Origin: Terriglobus albidus
GTDB lineage: Bacteria > Acidobacteriota > Terriglobia > Terriglobales > Acidobacteriaceae
DNA: 64,000 nucleotides
Direction: 5' to 3'
Assembly (NCBI RefSeq): GCF_025685425.1
Contig: NZ_JAGTAS010000026.1
Span: 105,090 to 169,089, forward strand
Shown here piece after piece: positions 8,895-17,777 of the stretch (positions are counted from its first letter, which is position 1; each line of letters opens with the position of its first letter). A program made the translations under genes and the position numbers. A model generated the notes under the pieces. It was not told the origin of the DNA and searched no databases. It was given only the letters and a program-made list of their open reading frames with translations.

Positions 8895-11216
8895 ATGCGT
8901 CTTTCCGTGCACTCTGGTGCGTTTCTGTGCGTTTTGACCACAGTCGCTCTGGCCCAGCCGGGCCGGGTCTATACCGATGCAGATTATGCCGCCGCTGAGC
9001 AGCGGCTTAGCTACAACGTCAATCCGCTGGTCTATCACCAGGTCAACCGCGTGGAGTGGATGAAGGATGGCCGCTTCTGGTACCGCGATGTTGGCCCAGA
9101 GGGAGCGCAGTTCTTCGTTGTCGATGCGAAGGGAGCCAAGTCTCCCGCGTTCGATGCAAAGAAGGTTGCGGCTTCTCTCAGTGGATTACTGAAGCGCCCT
9201 GTGGATGCCGCGCGGTTGCAGGTCAGCTCGCTGGAAGAGGGGAGCGACGGCAAGTCCCTTGAGATTGGTCTGCAGGGCGGGAGGTTCCTCTGCCAGAAGG
9301 CGGACTGGAGCTGCACCACGATTACGGCGCCGTCCAGTGGAACAGCAGGCCGCCGTTCTCCGGAGGCGCTGAGTCCCGATGGTTCGCAGGCCGCCTTTAT
9401 CCGTGACTGGAACCTGTGGGTACGCGATGTGAAGTCCGGCGGAGAGAAACAGCTCACGACCGATGGCGTGAAGGATTATGGCTACGCCACTGACAACGCC
9501 GGCTGGACACACTCCGACAGCCCGATCCTGGTCTGGTCGCCCGACGGTAAGAAGATTGCCACCTTCCAGCAGGATCAGCGCAAGACCGGTGACATGTACC
9601 TGGTCAATACACAGATGGGACATCCGAAGCTGGAACAGTGGAAGTATCCACTGCCCGGCGATAAGGATGTGACGATGATTGAGCGCGTCATCATCGACGT
9701 GCCTGCAGCAAAGGTCCTGCGCCTGAAGATGGAGCCTGACCAGCACCGGTCAACCAACTGCGACGACGTAAGCTGCCGCGGTGGCTCCGGATGGGACGAT
9801 GTGCAGTGGGCCGAGGACTGCAAGACTCTGGGCTTTGTCTCCACCTCGCGCGATCACAAGTCCGCGATCTTCCGCATTGCCGACGTCGAAACCGGTGAGA
9901 TCCGCACCGTGATGAATGAGACGGTGAAGACTTACTTTGAAAGTGGCCATGCTGCGGTGGACTGGAAGTATCTGCCGAAGTCGAATGAGCTGCTCTGGTT
10001 TTCGCAGCGCAGTGACTGGGGACATCTGTATCTCTACGATCTGAAGACCGGTTCTTTGAAGAGCCAGATCACCAGCGGGGAGTGGAATGTCTATACCGTG
10101 CCGAAGGTGGATGAAGAGAAGCGGGAGATCTACTTCACGGGCATGGGCCGCGAAAAGGGCGACCCCTACTTCCATTACTTCTACAAGATCGGTTTTGACG
10201 GCAAAGGCCTGAAGCTGCTGACGCCGGAGACGGCCGATCACAACATTGTGCTCTCGAAGGACGGCAAGCTCTTCGTCGATGCATTCTCCACCGCCGATAC
10301 GCCGACTATGACTGTATTGCGTGACAGTGACGGCAAACAGGTGGCGGAGATTGCGAAGACGGATGTTTCGAAGCTGACCGGATGGATTGCACCTACACCG
10401 ATTACGGTGAAGGCGCGTGACGGCAAGACGGATCTCTACGGCTATCTCTACAAACCAGTGAACCTCGATCCGTCGAAGAAGTATCCGGTGATTGACTACA
10501 TCTATCCGGGGCCGCAGACGGGTTCCTGTGGCAGCCGCAGCTTCGCGGCGGCGCGCGGCGACAACCAGGCCCTGGCGCAGCTTGGGTTCGTGGTGGTGTG
10601 TATCGACGGCATGGGAACACCATGGCGCTCGAAGACCTTCCAGGACACCTGGTACGGGAAGATGGGCGACAACACATTGCCAGATCAGGTGGCCGGGATC
10701 AAGGAGCTGGCGGCGAAGAATCCGTGGATGGACCTGAATCGCGTCGGCATGTGGGGACACTCGGGCGGAGGCAATGCAACGGCGGATGCGATGTTTGCTT
10801 ATCCGGATTTCTTCAAGGTGGGTATCTCAGAGAGCGGTAACCATGACAACCGTTTGTATGAAGATGACTGGGGCGAACGCTACCAGGGCTTGCTGGAAGT
10901 GGGCCCGGATGGCAAGACCAGCAACTATGACAACCAGTCCAATATCACGCTGGCAAAGAACCTGAAGGGCAAGCTGCTGCTGGCGCATGGAACGATGGAC
11001 GATAATGTTCCGCCGTACGAGACGTTGATGGTGGTGGATGCGCTGATCAAGGCGAATAAGAACTTCGATCTGCTGCTGATTCCGAACGCGCATCACGGCT
11101 ATGGCGATGCTTCGCGTTACATGATGCGGCGGCGGTGGGATTACTTCGTGACCAACCTGATGGGGGCGACGCCTCCGGCGGAGTACAAGATGAGCACGAA
11201 GCCGGATGTGTTCTAG
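8895..11216 (+). CDS. S9 family exported peptidase (DPP IV type)
   Basis: 773 residues. ATG 8895 is chosen because GGAGG (8881-8885) lies nine bases upstream and the first ~21 residues (…FLCVLTTVALAQ) form a signal peptide. Residues about 60-490 are the beta-propeller (DPP-IV N-terminal domain), with repeats such as ILVWSPDGKKIATF. The alpha/beta-hydrolase domain carries GHSGGG with Ser623, an Asp at 702/703 in DDNVPPYE, and His734 in NAHHGYG. Members cleave dipeptides, often X-Pro, from peptide N-termini in the periplasm. It is followed by a strong terminator. Confidence 0.94.
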   Translation: MRLSVHSGAFLCVLTTVALAQPGRVYTDADYAAAEQRLSYNVNPLVYHQVNRVEWMKDGRFWYRDVGPEGAQFFVVDAKGAKSPAFDAKKVAASLSGLLKRPVDAARLQVSSLEEGSDGKSLEIGLQGGRFLCQKADWSCTTITAPSSGTAGRRSPEALSPDGSQAAFIRDWNLWVRDVKSGGEKQLTTDGVKDYGYATDNAGWTHSDSPILVWSPDGKKIATFQQDQRKTGDMYLVNTQMGHPKLEQWKYPLPGDKDVTMIERVIIDVPAAKVLRLKMEPDQHRSTNCDDVSCRGGSGWDDVQWAEDCKTLGFVSTSRDHKSAIFRIADVETGEIRTVMNETVKTYFESGHAAVDWKYLPKSNELLWFSQRSDWGHLYLYDLKTGSLKSQITSGEWNVYTVPKVDEEKREIYFTGMGREKGDPYFHYFYKIGFDGKGLKLLTPETADHNIVLSKDGKLFVDAFSTADTPTMTVLRDSDGKQVAEIAKTDVSKLTGWIAPTPITVKARDGKTDLYGYLYKPVNLDPSKKYPVIDYIYPGPQTGSCGSRSFAAARGDNQALAQLGFVVVCIDGMGTPWRSKTFQDTWYGKMGDNTLPDQVAGIKELAAKNPWMDLNRVGMWGHSGGGNATADAMFAYPDFFKVGISESGNHDNRLYEDDWGERYQGLLEVGPDGKTSNYDNQSNITLAKNLKGKLLLAHGTMDDNVPPYETLMVVDALIKANKNFDLLLIPNAHHGYGDASRYMMRRRWDYFVTNLMGATPPAEYKMSTKPDVF

Positions 11217-11232
11217 CAGTTGATGTGAATGA

Positions 11233-11272
11233 CGGAAGAGGCATGGCCATAGGCCATGCCTCTTCCGTTTTT
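11233..11272 (+). terminator. Terminator of the S9 peptidase gene
   Basis: A perfect 16-bp stem (11233-11248 with 11252-11267), three-base loop, and TTTTT run. Confidence 0.92.
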
Positions 11273-11341
11273 GGCTGCCCATACACCGGGTGCCCCGGGT
11301 CCCTAAAGGGACCTGGGCATTCGAGCGAAGCTCGAATGTTT

Positions 11342-11446
11342 TGTTTGTCATCCCGAAGGGATCTGCTTCTCTACCACGGTGCGAATCCTTGGTAGAGAAG
11401 CAGATTTGTCCGCTCCCTTTGGTCGCTGCGAAATGACAAACAAAAA
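11342..11446. repeat. Palindromic repeat family C (two inverted halves)
   Basis: Two facing copies of the repeat with core AGCGGAGAAATCTGCTTCTC: GTCATCCCGAAGGGATCTG… and, inverted, …GTCGCTGCGAAATGACAAAC, with a GGTAGAGAAGCAGAT arm. Single copies occur at about 17340, 26163, 28892, 30298, 37128 and 49800. Just before it, CATTCGAGCGAAGCTCGAATG (11319-11339) is written as two arms CATTCGAGC/GCTCGAATG. Confidence 0.7.
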
Positions 11447-11467
11447 GAAGACATTCGCGTTGAATCG

Positions 11468-12298
11468 CTACTTTGCGAAGCTCTCGATGAGTTGTTGGGG
11501 CGAAATGCCCTGTGCTTGAAGGGTTCTCAACGCAAGTGCATCGTGGCGTTTGGCGAGCCGTTCGCCGTGATCATCCAGCATAAGCTCGGTATGGAAGTAA
11601 GCCGGCGTGGGAAGTCCGAGTGCCTGTTGCAGCAGGATCTGCCGCGCGGTGGACTTCAGCAGATCGCGGCCGCGTACAACCTCGGTGATCCGCATGGCCG
11701 CATCATCCACAACACAGGCGAGCTGATAACTCGGCAGGCCGTCTTTGCGCCAGATGAGGAAGTCGCCGAAGTCTTTGCCGGCAACGAACTGTTGTGAACC
11801 CAGATTAGCGTCGGTGAATGGAATGACCTCTCTGTCCGGTACACGAAAGCGATAGTTGACGCCGGCAGCGAACGGCTGCGATGTGATCCCGTCGGGACGG
11901 CAATGATTGTCATAGACCGGTTCGTTATCGTCTTCGGCATGGGGAGCGGCGATCCGCGCCAGGTCTTTGCGGGAGCAGGTGCAGGCGTAGGCCCGCCCCA
12001 TTGCGAGCAGGCGCCGCAACGCATCTTCATAGAGAGGCAGCCGATCTGATTGGGTATAGGGAGCAAAGGGGCCGCCGACATCGGGACCTTCCTGCCAGTC
12101 GAGCCCAAGCCACCGCAGGTCTTCCAACATGGCGGCGGTGAATTCCGGTCTGCATCGCTGGCGGTCCAGATCTTCATTACGCAGCACCAGTACTCCGCTG
12201 GCAGCACGCTGCTGCGCGATCCAGAAAGTACGCGCATGCCCCAGGTGCATATAGCCGGTCGGAGTAGGAGCAATGCGGCCCCGGTAGAGGATGGACAT
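11468..12298 (-). CDS. gluQ: Glutamyl-Q tRNA(Asp) synthetase
   Basis: 276 residues, about half the length of glutamyl-tRNA synthetase because the anticodon-binding domain is missing, which is the hallmark of GluQRS. It attaches glutamate to the queuosine base of tRNA(Asp). RIAPTPTGYMHLGHA near the N-terminus carries the class I HIGH-type motif, CTCSRKDL supplies part of the zinc site, and RLAKRHDALALR replaces KMSKS. ATG 12298 sits inside a perfect 20-bp palindrome. It reads away from the M2 peptidase gene, with paired heptamer arrays in between. Confidence 0.93.
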   Translation of the reverse strand: MSILYRGRIAPTPTGYMHLGHARTFWIAQQRAASGVLVLRNEDLDRQRCRPEFTAAMLEDLRWLGLDWQEGPDVGGPFAPYTQSDRLPLYEDALRRLLAMGRAYACTCSRKDLARIAAPHAEDDNEPVYDNHCRPDGITSQPFAAGVNYRFRVPDREVIPFTDANLGSQQFVAGKDFGDFLIWRKDGLPSYQLACVVDDAAMRITEVVRGRDLLKSTARQILLQQALGLPTPAYFHTELMLDDHGERLAKRHDALALRTLQAQGISPQQLIESFAK

Positions 12299-12308
12299 AT
12301 GTCCATCC
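12289..12308. promoter_or_regulatory. Perfect 20-bp palindrome over the gluQ start codon
   Basis: GGATGGACATATGTCCATCC reads the same on both strands and includes the gluQ ATG. It could be an operator or an mRNA hairpin hiding the start, or simply a mutational palindrome; nothing else in the window shares it. Confidence 0.5.
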
Positions 12309-12310
12309 TA

Positions 12311-12480
12311 GTTGCTGGTTGCTGGTTGCTGGTTGCTAGTTCCTGGTTGCTAGTTCCTGGTTGCTAGTTGGAGCTCGTTTGCATCTGCTGTCCAGCCCCT
12401 CCGGAAGCCGATTCGGAAGCGATACCTCGTATACAAGCAAGGATTCAACTAGCAACCAGGAACCAGCAACTAGCAACCAG
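12311..12480. repeat. Inverted pair of heptamer arrays (GTTGCTR/GTTCCTG units)
   Basis: The left array 12311-12370 has about 8.5 units of seven bases, GTTGCTG, GTTGCTA or GTTCCTG. The right array 12447-12480 is the same motif on the other strand (AACTAGC AACCAGG type), about 4.5 units. The 76-base spacer holds no gene. It fills the whole gap between two divergent genes, so their promoters must lie in or next to it. Confidence 0.85.
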
Positions 12481-12494
12481 ATATACTTTCGGCC

Positions 12495-14363
12495 ATGCGG
12501 AAACTCCTCCTGAGCTCTCTTTTTGTTGTCACGTGTGTACCGGTATGGTCGCAGAAGGCGCCTACAGCTGCGGATGCGAAAGCCTTTGTCGATAAGGCCA
12601 ATGCGGAGCTGCTAAAGCTTTCCACCGATGCCTCGCACGCGGAGTGGATTGCGGAAACGTACATCACCGATGACACGGAATCGAATACGGCGCTGCAGAA
12701 TGAGCGCGTCGCTGCTCGTTCGCTGGAGTTGACGGCAGAGAGCCATAAGTTCGACAAGGTTAAGCTGCCGGACGATCTCCGCCGTCAGATCCTGCTGCTG
12801 CAGCTTGGTGCGCCCGCCGCGCCCAAGGATCCGAAGTTGCTGGCGGAGGAGACGCAGCTTGCAGCGCAGTTGACCGGCATGTACGGCAAGGGCAAGTTCT
12901 GTGTGGAACCACAGAAGTGCGAGGGAATCGATCCCTTGTCACAGATCATGGCCAAGTCCCGTGATCCTGAGGAGCTCAAGAAGATCTGGGTGGGATGGCA
13001 CGACGTCGGTGCCCCCATGCGCCAAAAGTACAGGCGCTTCATCGAGCTGCAGAATATCGGTGCGAAGGAGCTGGGGTACAAGGACACAGGAGAGTTGTGG
13101 CGCGCGGGATATGACATGACTCCGGCGGAATTTTCTGCGGAGCTGGAGCGTGCCTGGACCCAGTTGCAGCCGCTTTACGATGAGCTATTTACCTATGTCC
13201 GCACACGGCTGATCACGAAGTATGGCAAAGCGGCAGAGCGCGCTGATGGAAAGATTCCCGCGCACTTACTCGGCAACATGTGGGCACAGGAGTGGGGCAA
13301 TATCTATGACATCGTCGCCCCCACAGATCCGCAACTGGCACAGTACAAGCCGGTCAACCTGGAAGAGGCATTGAAGAAGCAGATCGCGGCGAAAGATCCG
13401 GCAGCGGCGCCCGCATTTGCGTCTGGGACGGACCTAACAAGCGATGCCGGTCAGGCAGCGAAGCTGGCAGCAGGCAAAGCGATGGTGCGCTATGGTGAAA
13501 GCTTCTTTACCTCTCTCGGCTTTCCAGCTCTGCCCGCCACCTTCTGGGAACGTTCGCAGTTCGTGCATCCGCGGGACCGTGACGTTGTGTGCCACGCTTC
13601 CGCCTGGGATCTGGATTCGGTTGATGACCTCCGGGTAAAGATGTGTATCGAGGTGAACGACGACTACTTCACCACCGTGCACCATGAGCTTGGGCACAAC
13701 TTTTACCAGCGCGCCTATAACAAGCAGCCATTCCTCTTCCGTGGCGGAGCGAATGACGGATTCCATGAGGCGATCGGAGATGCCGTCGCGCTGTCGATTA
13801 CACCTTCCTATTTGAAGGCGCTGGGACTGAGCGGATCGGAGCCTCCTGCTGAAGCCGATATTCCGCTGCAGCTCCGCACGGCGCTGGATAAGATCGCGTT
13901 CCTTCCCTTTGCTCTGGCGCTCGATAAGTGGCGGTGGGGTGTGTTCTCCGGAGAGATCAAGCCTGCGGATTACAACAAAGCCTGGTGGGAGCTGCGGGGC
14001 AAGTATCAGAAGGTCGCGCCTCCGGTGGATCGCTCCGAGGCCGACTTCGATGCGGGAGCAAAGATGCATGTGCCCAGCAACGTGCCCTATGCCCGCTACT
14101 ACCTGGCGCGCATCTACCAGTTCCAGTTCTATAAGGCCATGTGCGATGCCAGCGGGTATCGAGGACCATTGAATCGTTGCAGCTTCTTCGGGTCGAAAGC
14201 CGCGGGAAATAAGTTGGCAAAGATGCTGGAGGCAGGGCAATCACAACCCTGGCAACAGACTCTCAAAGAGATGACCGGCAGCGATCATCTCGATGCACAG
14301 GCGATGGCGGAGTACTTCGCTCCCTTATACGCCTGGCTTAAAGTGCAGAACGCAAAAAAATAA
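12495..14363 (+). CDS. M2 family zinc metallopeptidase (ACE-like dipeptidyl carboxypeptidase), exported
   Basis: 622 residues with a signal peptide (MRKLLLSSLFVVTCVPVWSQ). The gluzincin motif is HELGH at residues 397-401, with the third zinc ligand Glu425 in FHEAIGDAVALS, exactly the M2 arrangement. M2 enzymes remove dipeptides from C-termini of peptides; they are best known as animal ACE and occur in Acidobacteria and some proteobacteria. It has one catalytic domain. The region just upstream of the ATG lacks a ribosome site and consists of heptamer repeats. Confidence 0.94.
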   Translation: MRKLLLSSLFVVTCVPVWSQKAPTAADAKAFVDKANAELLKLSTDASHAEWIAETYITDDTESNTALQNERVAARSLELTAESHKFDKVKLPDDLRRQILLLQLGAPAAPKDPKLLAEETQLAAQLTGMYGKGKFCVEPQKCEGIDPLSQIMAKSRDPEELKKIWVGWHDVGAPMRQKYRRFIELQNIGAKELGYKDTGELWRAGYDMTPAEFSAELERAWTQLQPLYDELFTYVRTRLITKYGKAAERADGKIPAHLLGNMWAQEWGNIYDIVAPTDPQLAQYKPVNLEEALKKQIAAKDPAAAPAFASGTDLTSDAGQAAKLAAGKAMVRYGESFFTSLGFPALPATFWERSQFVHPRDRDVVCHASAWDLDSVDDLRVKMCIEVNDDYFTTVHHELGHNFYQRAYNKQPFLFRGGANDGFHEAIGDAVALSITPSYLKALGLSGSEPPAEADIPLQLRTALDKIAFLPFALALDKWRWGVFSGEIKPADYNKAWWELRGKYQKVAPPVDRSEADFDAGAKMHVPSNVPYARYYLARIYQFQFYKAMCDASGYRGPLNRCSFFGSKAAGNKLAKMLEAGQSQPWQQTLKEMTGSDHLDAQAMAEYFAPLYAWLKVQNAKK

Positions 14364-14429
14364 AGCTAACCGGCAGCACTTCCTCCGGTCTAAGTCACAA
14401 GCCGGGCCAATTGCTTTAAACGGGAATGA

Positions 14430-14458
14430 TTGACATACAAATCATTTCGTTGCAGTAT
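14430..14458 (+). promoter_or_regulatory. Possible sigma-70 promoter for the TonB receptor gene
   Basis: A perfect TTGACA (14430-14435) is followed after 17 bases by CAGTAT (14453-14458), a weak -10. The leader would be about 60 bases. Confidence 0.4.
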
Positions 14459-14522
14459 TACGAAGTAATTCGTACATCGATTCTATTTTCCCGGATGCTG
14501 AGTAGGGGAGGGGTTCCGCTCG

Positions 14523-17321
14523 ATGAGAACCGTGCTGCGTTTTTTTGCCTTGTCTGTTTGCCTTTGGGCCGCTGCGCTGATTGCGCAGGCTGTGCCGCAT
14601 GTATCGCAGGTTTCGTTGACGGTGCTCGATACCTCCGGTGCCGCAATTCCGGGGGCGACGGTGCACGTCTCTCCGCAGCTTGGAGAGGATCGACAGACCG
14701 ATGGTCAGGGAAATGTGGCGATACCCTTGCCGGCCGGAAGCTATGACATCACCGTCAAGGCAGAGAACTTTCGTGAACGCACGATGAAAAAAGTGCTCGT
14801 CCTCGACAGCAGAACTACGCCGTTGTCAGTGGTGCTGGTTGTCGCGGGTGAAGACGAGGTCGTCGAGGTCTCTGGCGAGGAGCAGGTCTCGAACGACAGC
14901 AGCTCGAATAAAAGCGCCCTGGTCTTCAAAGGTGACAAGCTCGATACGCTCTCGGACGATCCGGAGATGATGCAGCAGCAGCTTACGTCGCTGGCCGGTG
15001 GCGATCCCACCAATCCTCCGCAGCTTTATGTGGATGGCTTTGCTCACGGAGAGCTTCCTCCGAAGGAGAGCATCCGCGAGATACGCGTCAATCAGAATCC
15101 GTTCTCGCCTTACTACGATCAGTTCGGCGGCGGCCGCATTGAGGTCTTTACCAAACCGGGAGCCAATAAGCTGCACGGCAACGTTGCCACCAACTTCGGA
15201 GCGCAGGCGCTCAACGCCAACAATCCGTATGCGGCTTCGGTGCTGCCGTATACGAACTACTATCTCGATGGCGGCGTGAATGGTCCTCTGGGCAAGAACA
15301 GCTCCTTCTATTTCACCTGGCAGCAGCGAGGCGTCTCGGCCAATCAGATCATCAATGCAACCGTGCTGGACTCGAGCCTGAATCCCGTCAATGTGCAGCA
15401 GACCATCGCCAACAAGCGGTCTGTCCAGAATGACTCCGTCCGGCTCGATCATCAGTTCGGCAAGAAGAACACATTGATCGGGCGCTACAGCTACAGTAGC
15501 GTTCTGGTGCCGGCCTCAGGGGCGGGACAACTCGTGCTTGCATCGCAGGCCTATCGGAACAGCGTCCGGACAGATACTTTCCAACTCACCGATACTCACA
15601 TCTTCAGTCCAAAGGTGGTGCTGGACTCCGCGGTGCAGTATCTGCGCAGCAAGACGAGCAGCGATGCCACATCGAATACACCCTCGCTGATCGTGCAGGG
15701 TTCCTTCAGCAGCGGAGCCAACACCATCCAGCAGGAGCACGATCACCAGGACCGTATCGAGCTGCGCGAAGAGGCATCGATCTCTTCGGGAAATCACTAT
15801 CTTAGGACCGGCTTCCGCTATCGCTGGTATCACGATTCGAATCTCTCGCGAGCCGGCTACAACGGCCAGTTCATCTTTCCTTCGCTGGCCGCCTATCGCA
15901 TCACGCTCGATGGCATTCAGCGCGGCCTTACTCCCGCGGCAATCCGCGCGGCCGGTGGAGGAGCGACGCAGTTCTCGTTGACGGCAGGTACTCCCACGGC
16001 GGCTGTGAGCGTCGGAGATCTGGGCGTGTACTTCGATGACGAATGGAAGCTGAACCGGAACTTCACATTGAACCTGGGTATCCGCTTCGAATCGCAGACG
16101 GGAATTCCTGATCACTTCGATCCCGCACCGCGTGTGGGCTTTGCCTGGTCTGTCCTGCATCATGGGAAAGCCAAGGAGCCTTTCTTTGTGATTCGCGGCG
16201 GCTTTGGCATCTTTTATCAGCGGTTCGATGCCGGCAATATCCTTCGCACCTATCGCCAGAATGGCGTGACGCAACAGGCATTCATCGTTCAGAATCCCGA
16301 CTTCTATCCCAATATTCCGCCACCCTCTTCGTTGCCGCAGTATCTGAATACCATCTACCGGCTTGATCCCAATCTGCGGTCGCCGATGCAAATGCAAGGA
16401 ATGGTCTCGGTCGATCACAGCCTGGGCAAGTACGGCTCTATCTCGGTGCAGTACTACCAGCGCAAATCCACGCACCAGTGGACGTCGCTGAATATTAATG
16501 CGCCGCTACCAGGTACGTATGATCCCAGCAATCCCAGCAGCGGAGTGCGGCCGCTGGGAGGAAACAGCAATCTGTATCAGTTCTCCTCCAACGGTCTGTC
16601 AGAGGGCCGCACCCTGGGTATCAATGGCAATTTCAACGTGACGAAGTCTCTCAACCTGTGGTCATTCGTTGGCTTTGCGCATCAGGAAGGCAACGTCAAC
16701 TTCAGTACCAGCAGCTCTTCGGGTTTCTTCCCGTCGAACTCGTACAACCTCAATGCCGACTACGGCCGTCTCGCGGGGTTCTCTCCGATACGCTACTTCG
16801 GCGGAGCGAACTTCAAACCAGGCTGGGGCACGGCCTTCAACGTTTTCATGTCCGCATGGTCGCAGTCGAACTTCAACATCACGACCGGTACCGATTTGAA
16901 TGGAGACGCGCAGTACAACGACCGGCCGGCATTTGCGACCGATCTGACGCGTTCCTCGGTGGTGCGGACGGCTTGGGGTAATTTCGATACCAAGCCAATG
17001 GCCGGGCAGACGATCATTCCGATCAACTACGGCACTGCGCCGGGGCTTTTCTACATGGAGCTGTATTTCAACAAGAACTTCTACTTCGGCAAGCGGCCGG
17101 AGTCGGCCAAAGATACGGCGAAAGAGAAGCTGCCGCAGAAACCATATCGCTTTCAGATCGGTGTCGGCGCAGACAACCTGCTGAATACGAATAATCCTGG
17201 AGCGCCTGTTGGGGTGTTGAGCTCTCCGTACTTTGGCAAATCCATTTCGCTGAACACGCCGTTTACGAATAACAGCGCGGCGAATCGTGCGTTGTTGATG
17301 CGGGGGGCGTTTTTCTTCTAA
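14523..17321 (+). CDS. TonB-dependent receptor with carboxypeptidase-regulatory-like N-terminal domain (Oar-like)
   Basis: 932 residues. After a signal peptide (…LWAAALIAQA) comes a CarboxypepD_reg-like domain (about 25-115; VTLD-type strand, SGAAIPGATVHV, LPAGSYDITVKAENF), then a plug (about 125-230, with IREIRVNQNPFSPYYDQFGG) and a beta-barrel ending in a hydrophobic/aromatic strand (…LLMRGAFFF), as outer-membrane proteins do. Such receptors are greatly expanded in Acidobacteria, probably for uptake of oligosaccharides or peptides. At 932 residues it is shorter than the usual 1,050-1,250. Substrate is unknown; neighbouring M2 peptidase is only suggestive. Confidence 0.9.
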   Translation: MRTVLRFFALSVCLWAAALIAQAVPHVSQVSLTVLDTSGAAIPGATVHVSPQLGEDRQTDGQGNVAIPLPAGSYDITVKAENFRERTMKKVLVLDSRTTPLSVVLVVAGEDEVVEVSGEEQVSNDSSSNKSALVFKGDKLDTLSDDPEMMQQQLTSLAGGDPTNPPQLYVDGFAHGELPPKESIREIRVNQNPFSPYYDQFGGGRIEVFTKPGANKLHGNVATNFGAQALNANNPYAASVLPYTNYYLDGGVNGPLGKNSSFYFTWQQRGVSANQIINATVLDSSLNPVNVQQTIANKRSVQNDSVRLDHQFGKKNTLIGRYSYSSVLVPASGAGQLVLASQAYRNSVRTDTFQLTDTHIFSPKVVLDSAVQYLRSKTSSDATSNTPSLIVQGSFSSGANTIQQEHDHQDRIELREEASISSGNHYLRTGFRYRWYHDSNLSRAGYNGQFIFPSLAAYRITLDGIQRGLTPAAIRAAGGGATQFSLTAGTPTAAVSVGDLGVYFDDEWKLNRNFTLNLGIRFESQTGIPDHFDPAPRVGFAWSVLHHGKAKEPFFVIRGGFGIFYQRFDAGNILRTYRQNGVTQQAFIVQNPDFYPNIPPPSSLPQYLNTIYRLDPNLRSPMQMQGMVSVDHSLGKYGSISVQYYQRKSTHQWTSLNINAPLPGTYDPSNPSSGVRPLGGNSNLYQFSSNGLSEGRTLGINGNFNVTKSLNLWSFVGFAHQEGNVNFSTSSSSGFFPSNSYNLNADYGRLAGFSPIRYFGGANFKPGWGTAFNVFMSAWSQSNFNITTGTDLNGDAQYNDRPAFATDLTRSSVVRTAWGNFDTKPMAGQTIIPINYGTAPGLFYMELYFNKNFYFGKRPESAKDTAKEKLPQKPYRFQIGVGADNLLNTNNPGAPVGVLSSPYFGKSISLNTPFTNNSAANRALLMRGAFFF

Positions 17322-17777
17322 GGGTGAGCATGATCGTATTTTCGTTTGTCATTTCGTAGCGACCGAAGGGAGCGGAGAAATCTGGTTCTCTACCTATAGC
17401 GATTGGGGTGTTCCTAAAGCGGGTCCTTCGCTAATCACCCCAGCGAACAAGTTCGCTGGGGACCCCGAACGCTCAGGATGACAGCCAAATAGCCGTTGTA
17501 TGAGCGCTGAAGGCGCGTTCTATACCAGCCTGGGGCAACGCCCCAGGTACGGTGCCACAAAGTTATTAAAGGGCTGAAGGCCCGCTCTATATAACGATCT
17601 TCAATCCCAGACCTATCATTTATCGAAATGCAATTCCATGCATCGCGAGAAAGACGCGGAAACAGCGGATGAGAGAGATTGTGCAATTGCGGGACTATAG
17701 ATCGGGCCTTCAGCCCTCAGGCCTCTTTACTATCCGCAAACCTGGGGCGTTGCCCCAGGCTGGTATAGGTCGCGCCT
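17322..17777. repeat. Intergenic repeats: family C plus a facing pair of family B
   Basis: No gene seen. Family C lies at 17340-17392. Two copies of family B face each other, at 17502-17595 (plus; GAGCGCTGAAGGCGCG … CCTGGGGCAACGCCCCAGG … GGGCTGAAGGCCC) and 17696-17788 (minus). The right copy runs into the 3' end of the M23 peptidase gene, whose last codons come from it. CACCCCAGCGAAC/GTTCGCTGGGG (about 17437-17462) is another palindrome. Confidence 0.75.

Noticed and set aside
9750..10760. 336-codon minus-strand open frame inside the S9 peptidase gene
   Set aside because: Antisense to a clear gene, composition rich in Arg/His/Leu as expected of a shadow, no motif.
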